Of a stretch of DNA of 5,186 nucleotides, positions 1 through 5,186 are shown piece by piece. Position 1 is the first letter of the stretch. Each line of letters begins with the position of its first letter. Origin of the DNA: Frondihabitans sp. (lineage in GTDB: Bacteria; Actinomycetota; Actinomycetes; Actinomycetales; Microbacteriaceae). The stretch spans positions 1 to 5,186 of the forward strand of contig JAODMX010000444.1 of the NCBI GenBank assembly GCA_025464735.1, given 5' to 3'. The notes under the pieces were generated by a model. That model did not search any database, was not told where the DNA came from, and was given only the letters and a program-made list of their open reading frames with translations. A program made the translations under genes and the position numbers.

Positions 1-237
1 ATTCTGCAGAAGGGCGGCCACATCGCCCAGATCGGGACGCCGGCCGAGATTCTGGCCGACCCCGCAGACGACTTCGTCGCCGACTTCATCGGAGCCAACC
101 GGGGCAAGCGTGCGCTGCACATCCAGGAGACGCCGACGGGGTCGATCCTGGTCGACGACGACGGCCGACCCGCGGGGGTGCTCATGGGTTCCGGCCCGAG
201 GGGCGCCTCCGGCGGAAGAGCCACTGAGGCCCGATGA
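1..237 (+). CDS. Osmoprotectant-type ABC transporter ATP-binding protein, C-terminal end (5' partial)
   Basis: The reading frame is open from base 1 and ends at TGA 235-237, giving the last 78 residues. The start (ILQKGGHIAQIGTPAEILAD, then FVADFIGANRG) matches the segment after the H-loop in OpuCA/ProV-type ATPases, where a GRIAQxGTPxEIL motif is followed by FVxDFxGxDRG. Walker A, signature and Walker B motifs must lie to the left of the window. In the family this cytoplasmic subunit hydrolyses ATP to power uptake of quaternary amines such as glycine betaine or choline. After the DFIGANRG motif only about 43 residues remain, including a VDDDGRPAG stretch, so the two C-terminal CBS domains of many OpuCA/ProV proteins are absent. 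The stop overlaps the next start (ATGA, 234-237), placing it first among the four operon genes seen here. A substrate cannot be assigned from this fragment. Confidence 0.88.
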   Translation: MLQKGGHIAQIGTPAEILADPADDFVADFIGANRGKRALHIQETPTGSILVDDDGRPAGVLMGSGPRGASGGRATEAR

Positions 238-914
238 ACTGGGTCATCGAGAACGCGGGTCAGCTCGTGGGCCAGGCTCTGGTCCACCTCGAGCTGAGCA
301 TTCCGCCGATCGTCCTGAGCTTCGTGCTGAGCGTGCCGATCGGGTGGGTTGCGAATCGATTCCGGTGGTCACGGGCGGTTCTCCTGTCGATCGCCGGTTT
401 GCTCTACGCGATTCCGTCGCTCCCGCTGCTCATCACGATTCCTGTCCTCATCGGAACCGTCTTCGCGGATCCGATCAACGTGATCATTGCTCTGACGCTC
501 TACGGCATGGCTCTCATGGTGCGCTCGACGGCCGACGCCCTCGATGCGGTGGACGCCGATGTCAAGCAGTCGGCTACAGCAGTCGGATTCTCCGCCTGGA
601 AACGCTTCTGGCAGGTCGAGTTTCCCCTCGCGGGGCCGATCCTGCTGGCGGGGCTGCGCGTGGTTGTCGTCAGTACGGTCAGCCTCGCCACCATCGGCGG
701 GGTTCTCGGAGTCAACGGGCTCGGCCTGGCCTTCACCGACGGGCTGCAACGGTCGATCATCTCCGAAATAGTCGCCGGAATCGTGCTCGTCGTGGTGATC
801 GCGCTCGTGCTCGACGGACTCCTGGTTCTGCTCGGTCGAGCGCTCATGCCCTGGACGCGTGCAACTCGCGAGCCGCGCCTGCGCGCGCGTCGGAAGGTGG
901 TGCTCGCCTCGTGA
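234..914 (+). CDS. Osmoprotectant-type ABC transporter permease, first of two (ProW/OpuCB-like)
   Basis: This 226-residue integral membrane protein is of the usual length for single OpuCB/OpuCD-type permeases. Hydrophobic segments lie at roughly residues 17-40, 48-75, 80-97, 133-160 and 175-200. The family motif YAIPSLPLL is at 58-66, and the cytoplasmic EAA-type loop that contacts the ATPase spans about 109-135 (VKQSATAVGFSAW, ending in FPLAGP). A GGVLGVNGLG segment at 155-164 resembles the conserved glycine-rich region of BPD_transp_1 permeases. A basic tail (about 208-222) is probably cytoplasmic. The ATG at 234 overlaps the ATPase stop, with a modest GAGG at 226-229. With the second permease it should form a heterodimeric channel in the cytoplasmic membrane. 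Family assignment is secure; the transported compound is inferred only from the family. Confidence 0.93.
   Translation: MNWVIENAGQLVGQALVHLELSIPPIVLSFVLSVPIGWVANRFRWSRAVLLSIAGLLYAIPSLPLLITIPVLIGTVFADPINVIIALTLYGMALMVRSTADALDAVDADVKQSATAVGFSAWKRFWQVEFPLAGPILLAGLRVVVVSTVSLATIGGVLGVNGLGLAFTDGLQRSIISEIVAGIVLVVVIALVLDGLLVLLGRALMPWTRATREPRLRARRKVVLAS
892..900 (+). promoter_or_regulatory. Ribosome binding site for the second permease
   Basis: The purine-rich sequence GGAAGGTGG lies 10 bases before the GTG at 911. It supports that GTG as the start of the second permease even though the same frame stays open far upstream. It sits inside the 3' end of the first permease gene. Confidence 0.6.
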
Positions 915-1663
915 GTATCTTCGGACAAACTTTTGCGTTCCTCCTGACGCCGGCGAACTGGGCGGCGTCGTCGGCCAACCCGATTTCTGTCCGACTCGGC
1001 GAACATCTCTGGTACACACTCATCTCGCTGGTCCTCACTGCGGTCATCGCCATTCCGATCGGTTTCTACATCGGGCACACCGGACGCGGGCGGGGGATCG
1101 CGGTCACCCTCTCCGGCGGGGCTCGCGCGCTTCCGACCCTCGGTGCGATCACCCTGCTTTCGCTGCTCATCGGCATTGGCATCGGTCTCGCCGCCCCGAT
1201 CATCGCTTTCGTGATCCTGGCGATCCCGTCCGTGTTGGCCGGCGCCTACTCGGGGTTCGAAGCCGTCGACCGGCGCACCATCGATGCCGCCAGAGCCGTG
1301 GGGATGACCGAATGGCAGATCGTCACCCAGGTGGAGATCCCGCTCGGCCTTCCCCTGCTCATCGGCGGACTCCGAGCCGGCACCCTACAGATCGTTGCAA
1401 CCGCGACGTTGGCCGCATATGTCGGATCCGGCGGTCTCGGCACCTTCATCTTCTTAGGAATCGGTGCGAACGACATCACGCAGACTCTCGCGGGTGCGTT
1501 TCTCGTGATCGCGCTCGCCATCTTGCTGGAGGTTCTCTTCTCGATCATCCAGCGCCTCGTCGTCCCCGCGGGTGTCCGCGCGGGTCGCACCAAGAACGAT
1601 CGTCCGAGGGCAACCCGCCTTCGGACGTCGGTGGGTTCCCCACTCCAGGAAGGAAACAAGTGA
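911..1663 (+). CDS. Osmoprotectant-type ABC transporter permease, second of two (ProZ/OpuCD-like)
   Basis: The product is 250 residues from a GTG start. I chose GTG 911 because it overlaps the previous stop (GTGA, 911-914), has a Shine-Dalgarno sequence upstream, and yields the family's usual N-terminus; the frame remains open to the left only by chance. Hydrophobic segments lie near residues 33-55, 71-93, 95-113, 145-170 and 188-215. RALPTLGAITLL (72-83) corresponds to the family's IPSLALL-type motif. The EAA loop is at about 125-145 (DAARAVGM, then EIPLGLP). YVGSGGLGTFIFLGI (170-184) is a typical OpuCD/ProW signature. After the last helix a polar, arginine-rich tail of about 35 residues is unusually long for the core fold. 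It should pair with the first permease in the membrane. The stop overlaps the binding-protein start by one base (TGATG, 1661-1665). Confidence 0.93.
   Translation: MSIFGQTFAFLLTPANWAASSANPISVRLGEHLWYTLISLVLTAVIAIPIGFYIGHTGRGRGIAVTLSGGARALPTLGAITLLSLLIGIGIGLAAPIIAFVILAIPSVLAGAYSGFEAVDRRTIDAARAVGMTEWQIVTQVEIPLGLPLLIGGLRAGTLQIVATATLAAYVGSGGLGTFIFLGIGANDITQTLAGAFLVIALAILLEVLFSIIQRLVVPAGVRAGRTKNDRPRATRLRTSVGSPLQEGNK
1647..1656 (+). promoter_or_regulatory. Strong ribosome binding site for the binding protein
   Basis: AGGAAGGAAA lies just before ATG 1663; the AGGAAGG core ends 9 bases before the start. It is the strongest Shine-Dalgarno sequence among the transporter genes here. This fits the common need for more binding protein than membrane subunits, and it fixes the start at 1663 although the frame is open upstream. 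Confidence 0.7.
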
Positions 1664-2589
1664 TGTTCACAGCAAAGAAACGCCGCCTCGCCGTTTTCGG
1701 CGTCGTCGCGATCGGGGCCATGGTGGCCCTCACCGGTTGCTCCAACAGCAACCCGCTCAAGTCGGGATCGACCTCGGGTGCGAGCGGCGACACCATCGTG
1801 ATCGGCTCGCAGCAGTACTACTCCGACACGATTGTCGCCGAGGCCTACGCGCAGGCTCTCGAGAACGGTGGCTTCAAGGTCAAGCGTCAGTTCAACATCG
1901 GCCAGCGCAGCGTTTACCTGCCCCAGCTGGCGAAGGGGCAGATCGACCTGATCCCCGATTACAGCGGCAACCTGCTGCAGTTCTACGACGCCAAGACCAC
2001 GGCGAAGTCGGAGGCCGACATCGAGGCCGCGCTTCCCGGTGTCCTACCGAAGGGGCTGCGGGTTCTGAAGGCCGCGCCGGCCAAGGATGAGGACACCTAC
2101 ACGGTCACCAAGGAGTTCTCCCAGAAGAACAACATCACGAGCCTCGCCGAGCTGAAGAATTACAAGGGCAGTCTCGTCGTCGGCGCCAACGCGGAGTTCC
2201 AGACCCGCCTCTATGGCATCCCTGGGCTGAAGAGCGTGTACGGGGTGACCGCCACGCTCAAGGCGATTGCCGACTCCGGCGGGCCTCTGACAGTGGCTGC
2301 ACTGAAGAACAACACCGTGCAGCTGGCCGACATCTACTCGGCCGACCCCGCGATCAAGGCGAACGACTTCGTCTCGCTGTCGGATCCCGAGAACATGATC
2401 CTGCCGCAGCAGATCATCCCGGTCGCCGACAAGAAGGTCACGTCGAAGGCCGCGGCAATCATCGACAAGGTCAATGCCGCGCTGACGCAGAAGGAGTTGA
2501 TCGACCTCAACTCTCAGAGCGTCAACCAGAAGCAGTCGGCGGCGGTCATCGCCACGGCGTTCCTGAAGAGCGCGGGTCTCGTCAAATAG
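1663..2589 (+). CDS. Osmoprotectant-type ABC transporter substrate-binding lipoprotein (ProX/OpuCC/OsmF-like)
   Basis: The protein has 308 residues. A lipoprotein signal is clear: basic KKRR at 5-8, a hydrophobic core at 9-22, and lipobox LTGC with Cys26 as the lipidation site, followed by a Ser/Gly/Asn-rich linker to about 42. The mature part is an OpuAC-type (PF04069-like) two-lobed fold. It starts with IVIGSQQYYSDTIVAEAYAQ (45-64), then GQRSVYLPQLAKGQIDLIPDYSGN (80-103, split here by GQI), DTYTVT (144-149), the conserved GANAEFQTR (174-182) and DIYSADPAI (223-231). By eye, Tyr100, Tyr146 and Tyr225 match three of the four ligand-cage tyrosines of Bacillus OpuBC/OpuCC, while Gln249 occupies the fourth. 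It would bind ligand outside the membrane and deliver it to the two permeases. Quaternary amines are the family expectation; the exact ligand is unknown. It is the last gene of the operon, followed by a hairpin. Confidence 0.93.
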   Translation: MFTAKKRRLAVFGVVAIGAMVALTGCSNSNPLKSGSTSGASGDTIVIGSQQYYSDTIVAEAYAQALENGGFKVKRQFNIGQRSVYLPQLAKGQIDLIPDYSGNLLQFYDAKTTAKSEADIEAALPGVLPKGLRVLKAAPAKDEDTYTVTKEFSQKNNITSLAELKNYKGSLVVGANAEFQTRLYGIPGLKSVYGVTATLKAIADSGGPLTVAALKNNTVQLADIYSADPAIKANDFVSLSDPENMILPQQIIPVADKKVTSKAAAIIDKVNAALTQKELIDLNSQSVNQKQSAAVIATAFLKSAGLVK

Positions 2590-2590
2590 G

Positions 2591-2613
2591 CAGCGAAGAG
2601 CACAGCGAGGAGC
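2591..2613 (+). repeat. Short imperfect direct repeat after the transporter operon
   Basis: CAGCGAAGAGC (2591-2601) and CAGCGAGGAGC (2603-2613) match at 10 of 11 positions with a 12-base period. They start directly after the binding-protein stop. The unit is short and purine-rich, so it may be a chance duplication; no function is assigned. Confidence 0.5.
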
Positions 2614-2622
2614 GCCCGAGGA

Positions 2623-2658
2623 GGCGGTCACCCGAGAAAGAGGCGCTGGGTGGCCGCC
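2623..2658 (+). terminator. Probable transcription terminator hairpin after the ABC operon
   Basis: GGCGGTCACCC (2623-2633) pairs with GGGTGGCCGCC (2648-2658) over 11 base pairs with one T-G wobble, leaving a 14-base loop. It starts 33 bases after the stop codon of the last transporter gene. There is no clean T-run; only a moderately T-rich stretch follows (ATTTATCTCGTCTT from 2668). GC-rich hairpins without a T-tract are common at actinobacterial gene ends, so termination is plausible, but it could instead be an mRNA-stabilising structure. Confidence 0.5.
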
Positions 2659-2699
2659 GCCGCGGGCATTTATCTCGTCTTCGAGCTAAACCGCCCGTG

Positions 2700-2730
2700 A
2701 TCAGCGCTTTATCAGGTTGTGCGGTCTGAT
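2700..2730. promoter_or_regulatory. Possible operator: ATCAG/CTGAT repeat cluster upstream of cydA
   Basis: ATCAG occurs at 2700-2704 and 2711-2715, 11 bases apart (one helical turn). Its reverse complement CTGAT is at 2726-2730, making an inverted repeat with a 10-base spacer (2711-2730). The first copy also lies in the palindrome TGATCA (2698-2703). The cluster abuts or overlaps the likely promoter of cydAB, a position suited to a regulator responding to oxygen or redox state. The elements are only five bases long, and they do not match the Rex consensus (TTGTGA-type half sites) that I know. This is a candidate only. Confidence 0.25.
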
Positions 2731-2759
2731 TGGCACTTTTGCACGTCCTAGAGTCTTAA
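2726..2759 (+). promoter_or_regulatory. Candidate cydAB promoter
   Basis: Two weak sigma-70-type readings overlap here. One is CTGATT (2726-2731), 17 bases, TAGAGT (2749-2754). The other is TTGGCA (2730-2735), 18 bases, TCTTAA (2754-2759). Neither is close to consensus. This is the most AT-rich part of the gap and lies about 60-90 bases before the cydA start, beyond the putative terminator, so it is the most likely promoter location. The exact hexamers are uncertain. Confidence 0.35.
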
Positions 2760-2803
2760 GTGTCCAGGGGGTCCCGAAGCCGCGACCACCACCATGTGCA
2801 CTC

Positions 2804-2810
2804 GAGGAAG
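2804..2810 (+). promoter_or_regulatory. Ribosome binding site for cydA
   Basis: GAGGAAG ends 7 bases before ATG 2818. It decides the start: the in-frame ATG at 2794 would place this site inside the coding sequence and has no purine-rich sequence before it. The ATG at 2830 also lacks a site at suitable spacing. Confidence 0.7.
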
Positions 2811-2817
2811 AACCCTC

Positions 2818-4242
2818 ATGAGTTCAGCTATGACCGACATCTTGAGTCCTCTCATCTTGTCGCGTTGGCAGTTTGGTCTGACGACCATCTACCATTTCCT
2901 CTTCGTCCCTCTGACGATCGGGATGGGCTTCACGGTCGCCGTCTTCCAGACCGCCTGGTACCGCACCGGTCGCGCCCACTACCTCCAGTTGACGAAGTTC
3001 TTCGGCAAGATCTTTCTCATCAACTTCGCGATGGGCGTCGTCACCGGCATCGTCCAGGAGTTCCAGTTCGGGATGAACTGGTCTGCATACTCCCGCTTCG
3101 TCGGTGACGTGTTCGGCGCCCCGTTGGCCCTCGAAGGGCTGCTGGCGTTCTTCCTCGAAGCGACGTTCCTGGGGGTCTGGATCTTCGGCTGGGATCGGGT
3201 GCCGAGGGGCCTCCATCTGACCGCGATCTGGGGCGCCAGCGTGGGAAGCGTCGCGTCGGCCTACTTCATCATCTGCGCGAACTCGTTCATGCAGCATCCG
3301 GTCGGCTACGTGATCGACAAGGCTAAGGGCCGGGCTGAACTCACCGACATCTGGGCGGTTCTGACCAACAAGGTCGCGTTGGCGGCCTTCCCGCACACGC
3401 TGTTCGCGTGCTTCATGGTGTCCGCCGCCGTGATCATCTCTGTTGCCGCCTTCCACCTGTATCGCAATCAGCACCTCGAGACGATGCGGCCGGCGATGAG
3501 GTTCGGGCTCTGGATGATGGTGGCGGCGGGAGCCCTCACCGTGCTTTCCGGTGATCAGCTAGGCCTCGCGATGGTCGAGACGCAGCCGATGAAGATGGCC
3601 TCGGCGGAGGCGCTTTATCACACGTCGACGGGCTTCAACGCGTCGTTTTCGATCTTCAGTCTCGGCACGCCGAACGGGTCGAGTGAGATCTTCAGTATCC
3701 GGGTGCCGTATCTGCTGTCCTTCCTGTCGACGCACACCTTCGACGGCACGGTCGAGGGCATCGACAACCTCCAGGCCCAGTACCGCGCCGCCTACGGCCC
3801 GGGCGACTACTCGCCGATCATCTGGGTCACCTACTGGGCGTTCCGCTGGATGATGGGTCTCGGCATCATCGCCATCCTCATCTCGATGCTTTTCCTCCGG
3901 ATCACGCGGAAGGGCCGCATGCCCACCAACAAGTGGGTGTGGCGGGTCGCAATGTGGAGCTTCCCCCTTCCTCTCGCGGCCATGATCGTCGGCTGGATCT
4001 TCACCGAGATGGGTCGACAACCGTGGCTCGTGTTCGGGCTCCTGAAGACGAGCGCGGGTGTGTCACCCGGGACGACAGGGATCGAGGTCCTGATCTCGCT
4101 GATCGCGTTCACCGCGATCTACGGGACTCTCGGGGTGGTCGAGTTCCGCCTCATCCTCAAGGCTGCGCAGGCCGGGCCCGACGAACCGACGAAGGTCGAC
4201 GAGGTCACGGGCGAGCTCCTCCACGAAGCGACGGTGTATTGA
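2818..4242 (+). CDS. cydA: Cytochrome bd quinol oxidase subunit I (CydA), short Q-loop type
   Basis: CydA carries the haems of cytochrome bd and oxidises quinol while reducing oxygen to water in the cytoplasmic membrane, without pumping protons. From ATG 2818 it has 474 residues, shorter than the E. coli protein (522) because the Q-loop insertion is missing. The opening SRWQFGLTTIYHFLFVPLT (15-33) is the family signature. Mapped by eye to E. coli numbering, His26 is the b595 ligand His19. Glu106 and Glu114 are Glu99 and Glu107. His193 and Met345 are the b558 ligands His186 and Met393, with Arg343 as Arg391. Lys259 and Glu264 are the quinol-site Lys252 and Glu257. Glu397 and Arg400, in the GRQPW motif region, are Glu445 and Arg448. 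About nine membrane helices are visible. All expected residues are present, so it looks active. It leads the cydAB operon after its own 5' region and overlaps cydB by one base. Confidence 0.97.
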   Translation: MSSAMTDILSPLILSRWQFGLTTIYHFLFVPLTIGMGFTVAVFQTAWYRTGRAHYLQLTKFFGKIFLINFAMGVVTGIVQEFQFGMNWSAYSRFVGDVFGAPLALEGLLAFFLEATFLGVWIFGWDRVPRGLHLTAIWGASVGSVASAYFIICANSFMQHPVGYVIDKAKGRAELTDIWAVLTNKVALAAFPHTLFACFMVSAAVIISVAAFHLYRNQHLETMRPAMRFGLWMMVAAGALTVLSGDQLGLAMVETQPMKMASAEALYHTSTGFNASFSIFSLGTPNGSSEIFSIRVPYLLSFLSTHTFDGTVEGIDNLQAQYRAAYGPGDYSPIIWVTYWAFRWMMGLGIIAILISMLFLRITRKGRMPTNKWVWRVAMWSFPLPLAAMIVGWIFTEMGRQPWLVFGLLKTSAGVSPGTTGIEVLISLIAFTAIYGTLGVVEFRLILKAAQAGPDEPTKVDEVTGELLHEATVY

Positions 4243-5186
4243 TGACTCTCCCCGACCTCTGGTTCCTGCTCATCGGCCTGTTTTTCACCGGCTACTTCGT
4301 CCTCGACGGGTTCGACTTCGGTGTCGGCATGTCGTTGCCGTTCCTTGGGCGTGACGACACCGATCGCCGCGTGTTGATCAATACGATCGGTCCGGTCTGG
4401 GATCTCAACGAGACCTGGGTGATCGTCGCGGGAGCGTGCCTCTTCGCGGCATTCCCCGAATGGTATGCGACCGTCTTCAGCGGCTTCTACCTGCCGATGC
4501 TCTTCATCCTGCTCGCCCTCATCCTGCGCGGTGTGTCGTTCGAATACCGTCATCAGCGACCCGACCACAAGTGGAAGCGCAACTTCGATCGGATGATCTT
4601 CATCGGGTCCGTGGTGCCCGCGTTCTCCTGGGGTCTCGTCTTCGCGAATATCGTGCGGGGCATGCCGCTCGATGCGAAGTTCAACTACATCGGCTCTTTC
4701 GGCGACCTGTTCAACGCTTACTCGGTGCTTGGCGGTCTTACGACGCTGCTGTTGTTCTTCACGCACGGGGTCATCTTCGTGTCGCTCAAAACCGACGGGG
4801 AGATCAGGATCCGGGCGCGTAAGCTCGCCATCCGCTCCGGTGTCGTCACGATCGTGGTGGCGGGAGCCTTCCTGCTCGCGACCTCGGTTGCCCACGGCAC
4901 GCCCGCATCGATCATCCTTTCGGTCGCCGCCGTCCTGACCATCGTGGTGTCGTACGTCGCCAACCTCCGCGGCCGGGAGGGCGTCGCGTTCGGATTCATG
5001 GCTCTGACAATCGCCATCGCTGTTGCGAGTCTCTTCGGGGCGCTCTTTCCGAACGTCCTCCCGGCGACCAACGACCCGGCGAACACTATGACGATCGCGA
5101 ATGCCTCGAGCGCCCATTTCACGCTCGCGCTGATGAGTTGGATCGCGCTGATCTTCGTGCCGCTGATCCTTGCCTACCAGGGCTTC
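4242..5186 (+). CDS. cydB: Cytochrome bd quinol oxidase subunit II (CydB), 3' partial
   Basis: CydB is the membrane partner of CydA and is needed for assembly and haem binding of the bd oxidase. The frame runs from ATG 4242 to the right edge with no stop, giving 315 residues. The family is usually about 330-380 residues long and the visible end (ILAYQGF) resembles the last helix, so probably only a short C-terminal piece is missing. Signatures are the N-terminal FVLDGFDFGVGM (19-30), IGPVWDLNETWVIVAGA (49-65), FPEWYATVFSGFY (71-83) and SFEYR (99-103). Many hydrophobic helices follow (near 117-138, 160-180, 194-213, 218-240 and 290-312). The motif normally read as WDGN is WDLN here (53-56). 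The start overlaps the cydA stop (TGATG, 4240-4244) and has no clear Shine-Dalgarno sequence, suggesting translation by coupling to cydA. cydDC may follow outside the window. Confidence 0.96.
   Translation, partial: MTLPDLWFLLIGLFFTGYFVLDGFDFGVGMSLPFLGRDDTDRRVLINTIGPVWDLNETWVIVAGACLFAAFPEWYATVFSGFYLPMLFILLALILRGVSFEYRHQRPDHKWKRNFDRMIFIGSVVPAFSWGLVFANIVRGMPLDAKFNYIGSFGDLFNAYSVLGGLTTLLLFFTHGVIFVSLKTDGEIRIRARKLAIRSGVVTIVVAGAFLLATSVAHGTPASIILSVAAVLTIVVSYVANLRGREGVAFGFMALTIAIAVASLFGALFPNVLPATNDPANTMTIANASSAHFTLALMSWIALIFVPLILAYQGF

Noticed and set aside
110..910. The second permease frame stays open upstream, suggesting a much longer 517-residue protein.
   Set aside because: The upstream translation is Arg/Pro/Ser-rich shadow sequence of the ATPase and first permease; homology begins just after GTG 911.
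369..1078. Two minus-strand open frames opposite the permeases.
   Set aside because: They are low-complexity charged antisense shadows with no recognisable motif or ribosome binding site, lying over confidently identified permease genes.
859..1662. The binding-protein frame is open far upstream, suggesting an N-terminal extension or fusion.
   Set aside because: The upstream part is the Arg/His-rich shadow of the second permease; a lipoprotein signal peptide starting at Met 1663 with a strong ribosome binding site sets the true start.
2590..2700. After the binding-protein TAG the frame stays open for 36 more codons, to a TGA at 2698-2700, and could be a read-through extension.
   Set aside because: The product is an Arg/Ala/Gly-rich stretch with no family similarity, it overlaps the hairpin, and the protein already has the family's normal C-terminus.
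2697..2729. A 10-codon GTG-initiated frame upstream of cydA containing LSGC, possibly a leader peptide.
   Set aside because: It has no Shine-Dalgarno sequence, lies mostly upstream of the likely transcription start, and is too short to support.
2731..2743. TGGCACTTTTGCA resembles a sigma-54 (-24/-12) promoter.
   Set aside because: The GG and GC elements are separated by 7 bases rather than the required 10, and actinobacteria are not known to carry sigma-54.
2794..2817. An earlier in-frame ATG for cydA at 2794.
   Set aside because: It has no ribosome binding site, it would engulf the good GAGGAAG site, and it adds eight residues not typical of CydA.
4119..5117. A 332-codon open frame on the minus strand opposite cydB.
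   Set aside because: Its translation is extremely rich in Arg, Glu, Asp and His, the usual antisense shadow of a hydrophobic membrane protein in high-GC DNA; the + strand encodes clear CydB.

Overview
The window is high-GC, densely coding DNA with strong G/C preference at third codon positions, a GTG start and short stop/start overlaps. Together with the protein sequence styles (a short Q-loop CydA and an OpuC/ProVWX-type importer with two permeases) this suggests an actinomycete. A Microbacteriaceae-like organism is my best guess, but this is inference, not proof. All genes are on the + strand and no frameshift or mobile element is visible.

Bases 1-2589 are the 3' part of an operon for an osmoprotectant-type (quaternary amine) ABC importer. 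It comprises the C-terminal end of the ATPase (1-237, cut by the left edge), a first permease (234-914), a second permease (911-1663) and a lipoprotein substrate-binding protein (1663-2589). Every junction overlaps by 1-4 bases (ATGA, GTGA, TGATG), so the four products are probably translationally coupled. The lipoprotein would capture ligand outside the membrane, the two permeases would form the heterodimeric channel, and the ATPase would drive import. The visible ATPase end has no CBS domains. The binding protein keeps three of the four tyrosines expected of a quaternary-amine cage.

Bases 2590-2817 are a 228-base intergenic region. It holds a short direct repeat, an 11-bp hairpin that probably ends the transporter transcript, a cluster of ATCAG/CTGAT elements, a weak promoter candidate and the cydA ribosome binding site.

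Bases 2818-5186 carry cydA (complete, short Q-loop type) and cydB (missing only its last residues at the right edge), joined by a TGATG overlap. They encode the two main subunits of cytochrome bd quinol oxidase, a high-affinity terminal oxidase. All the haem- and quinol-related CydA residues I could map to the E. coli protein are present, so the oxidase looks functional. cydD/cydC, often found after cydAB in actinobacteria, would lie outside the window.

Overall this is ordinary, well-conserved chromosomal content. I did not find a convincing undescribed system. The points most worth a second look are the binding-site substitutions in the lipoprotein and the repeat elements upstream of cydA.
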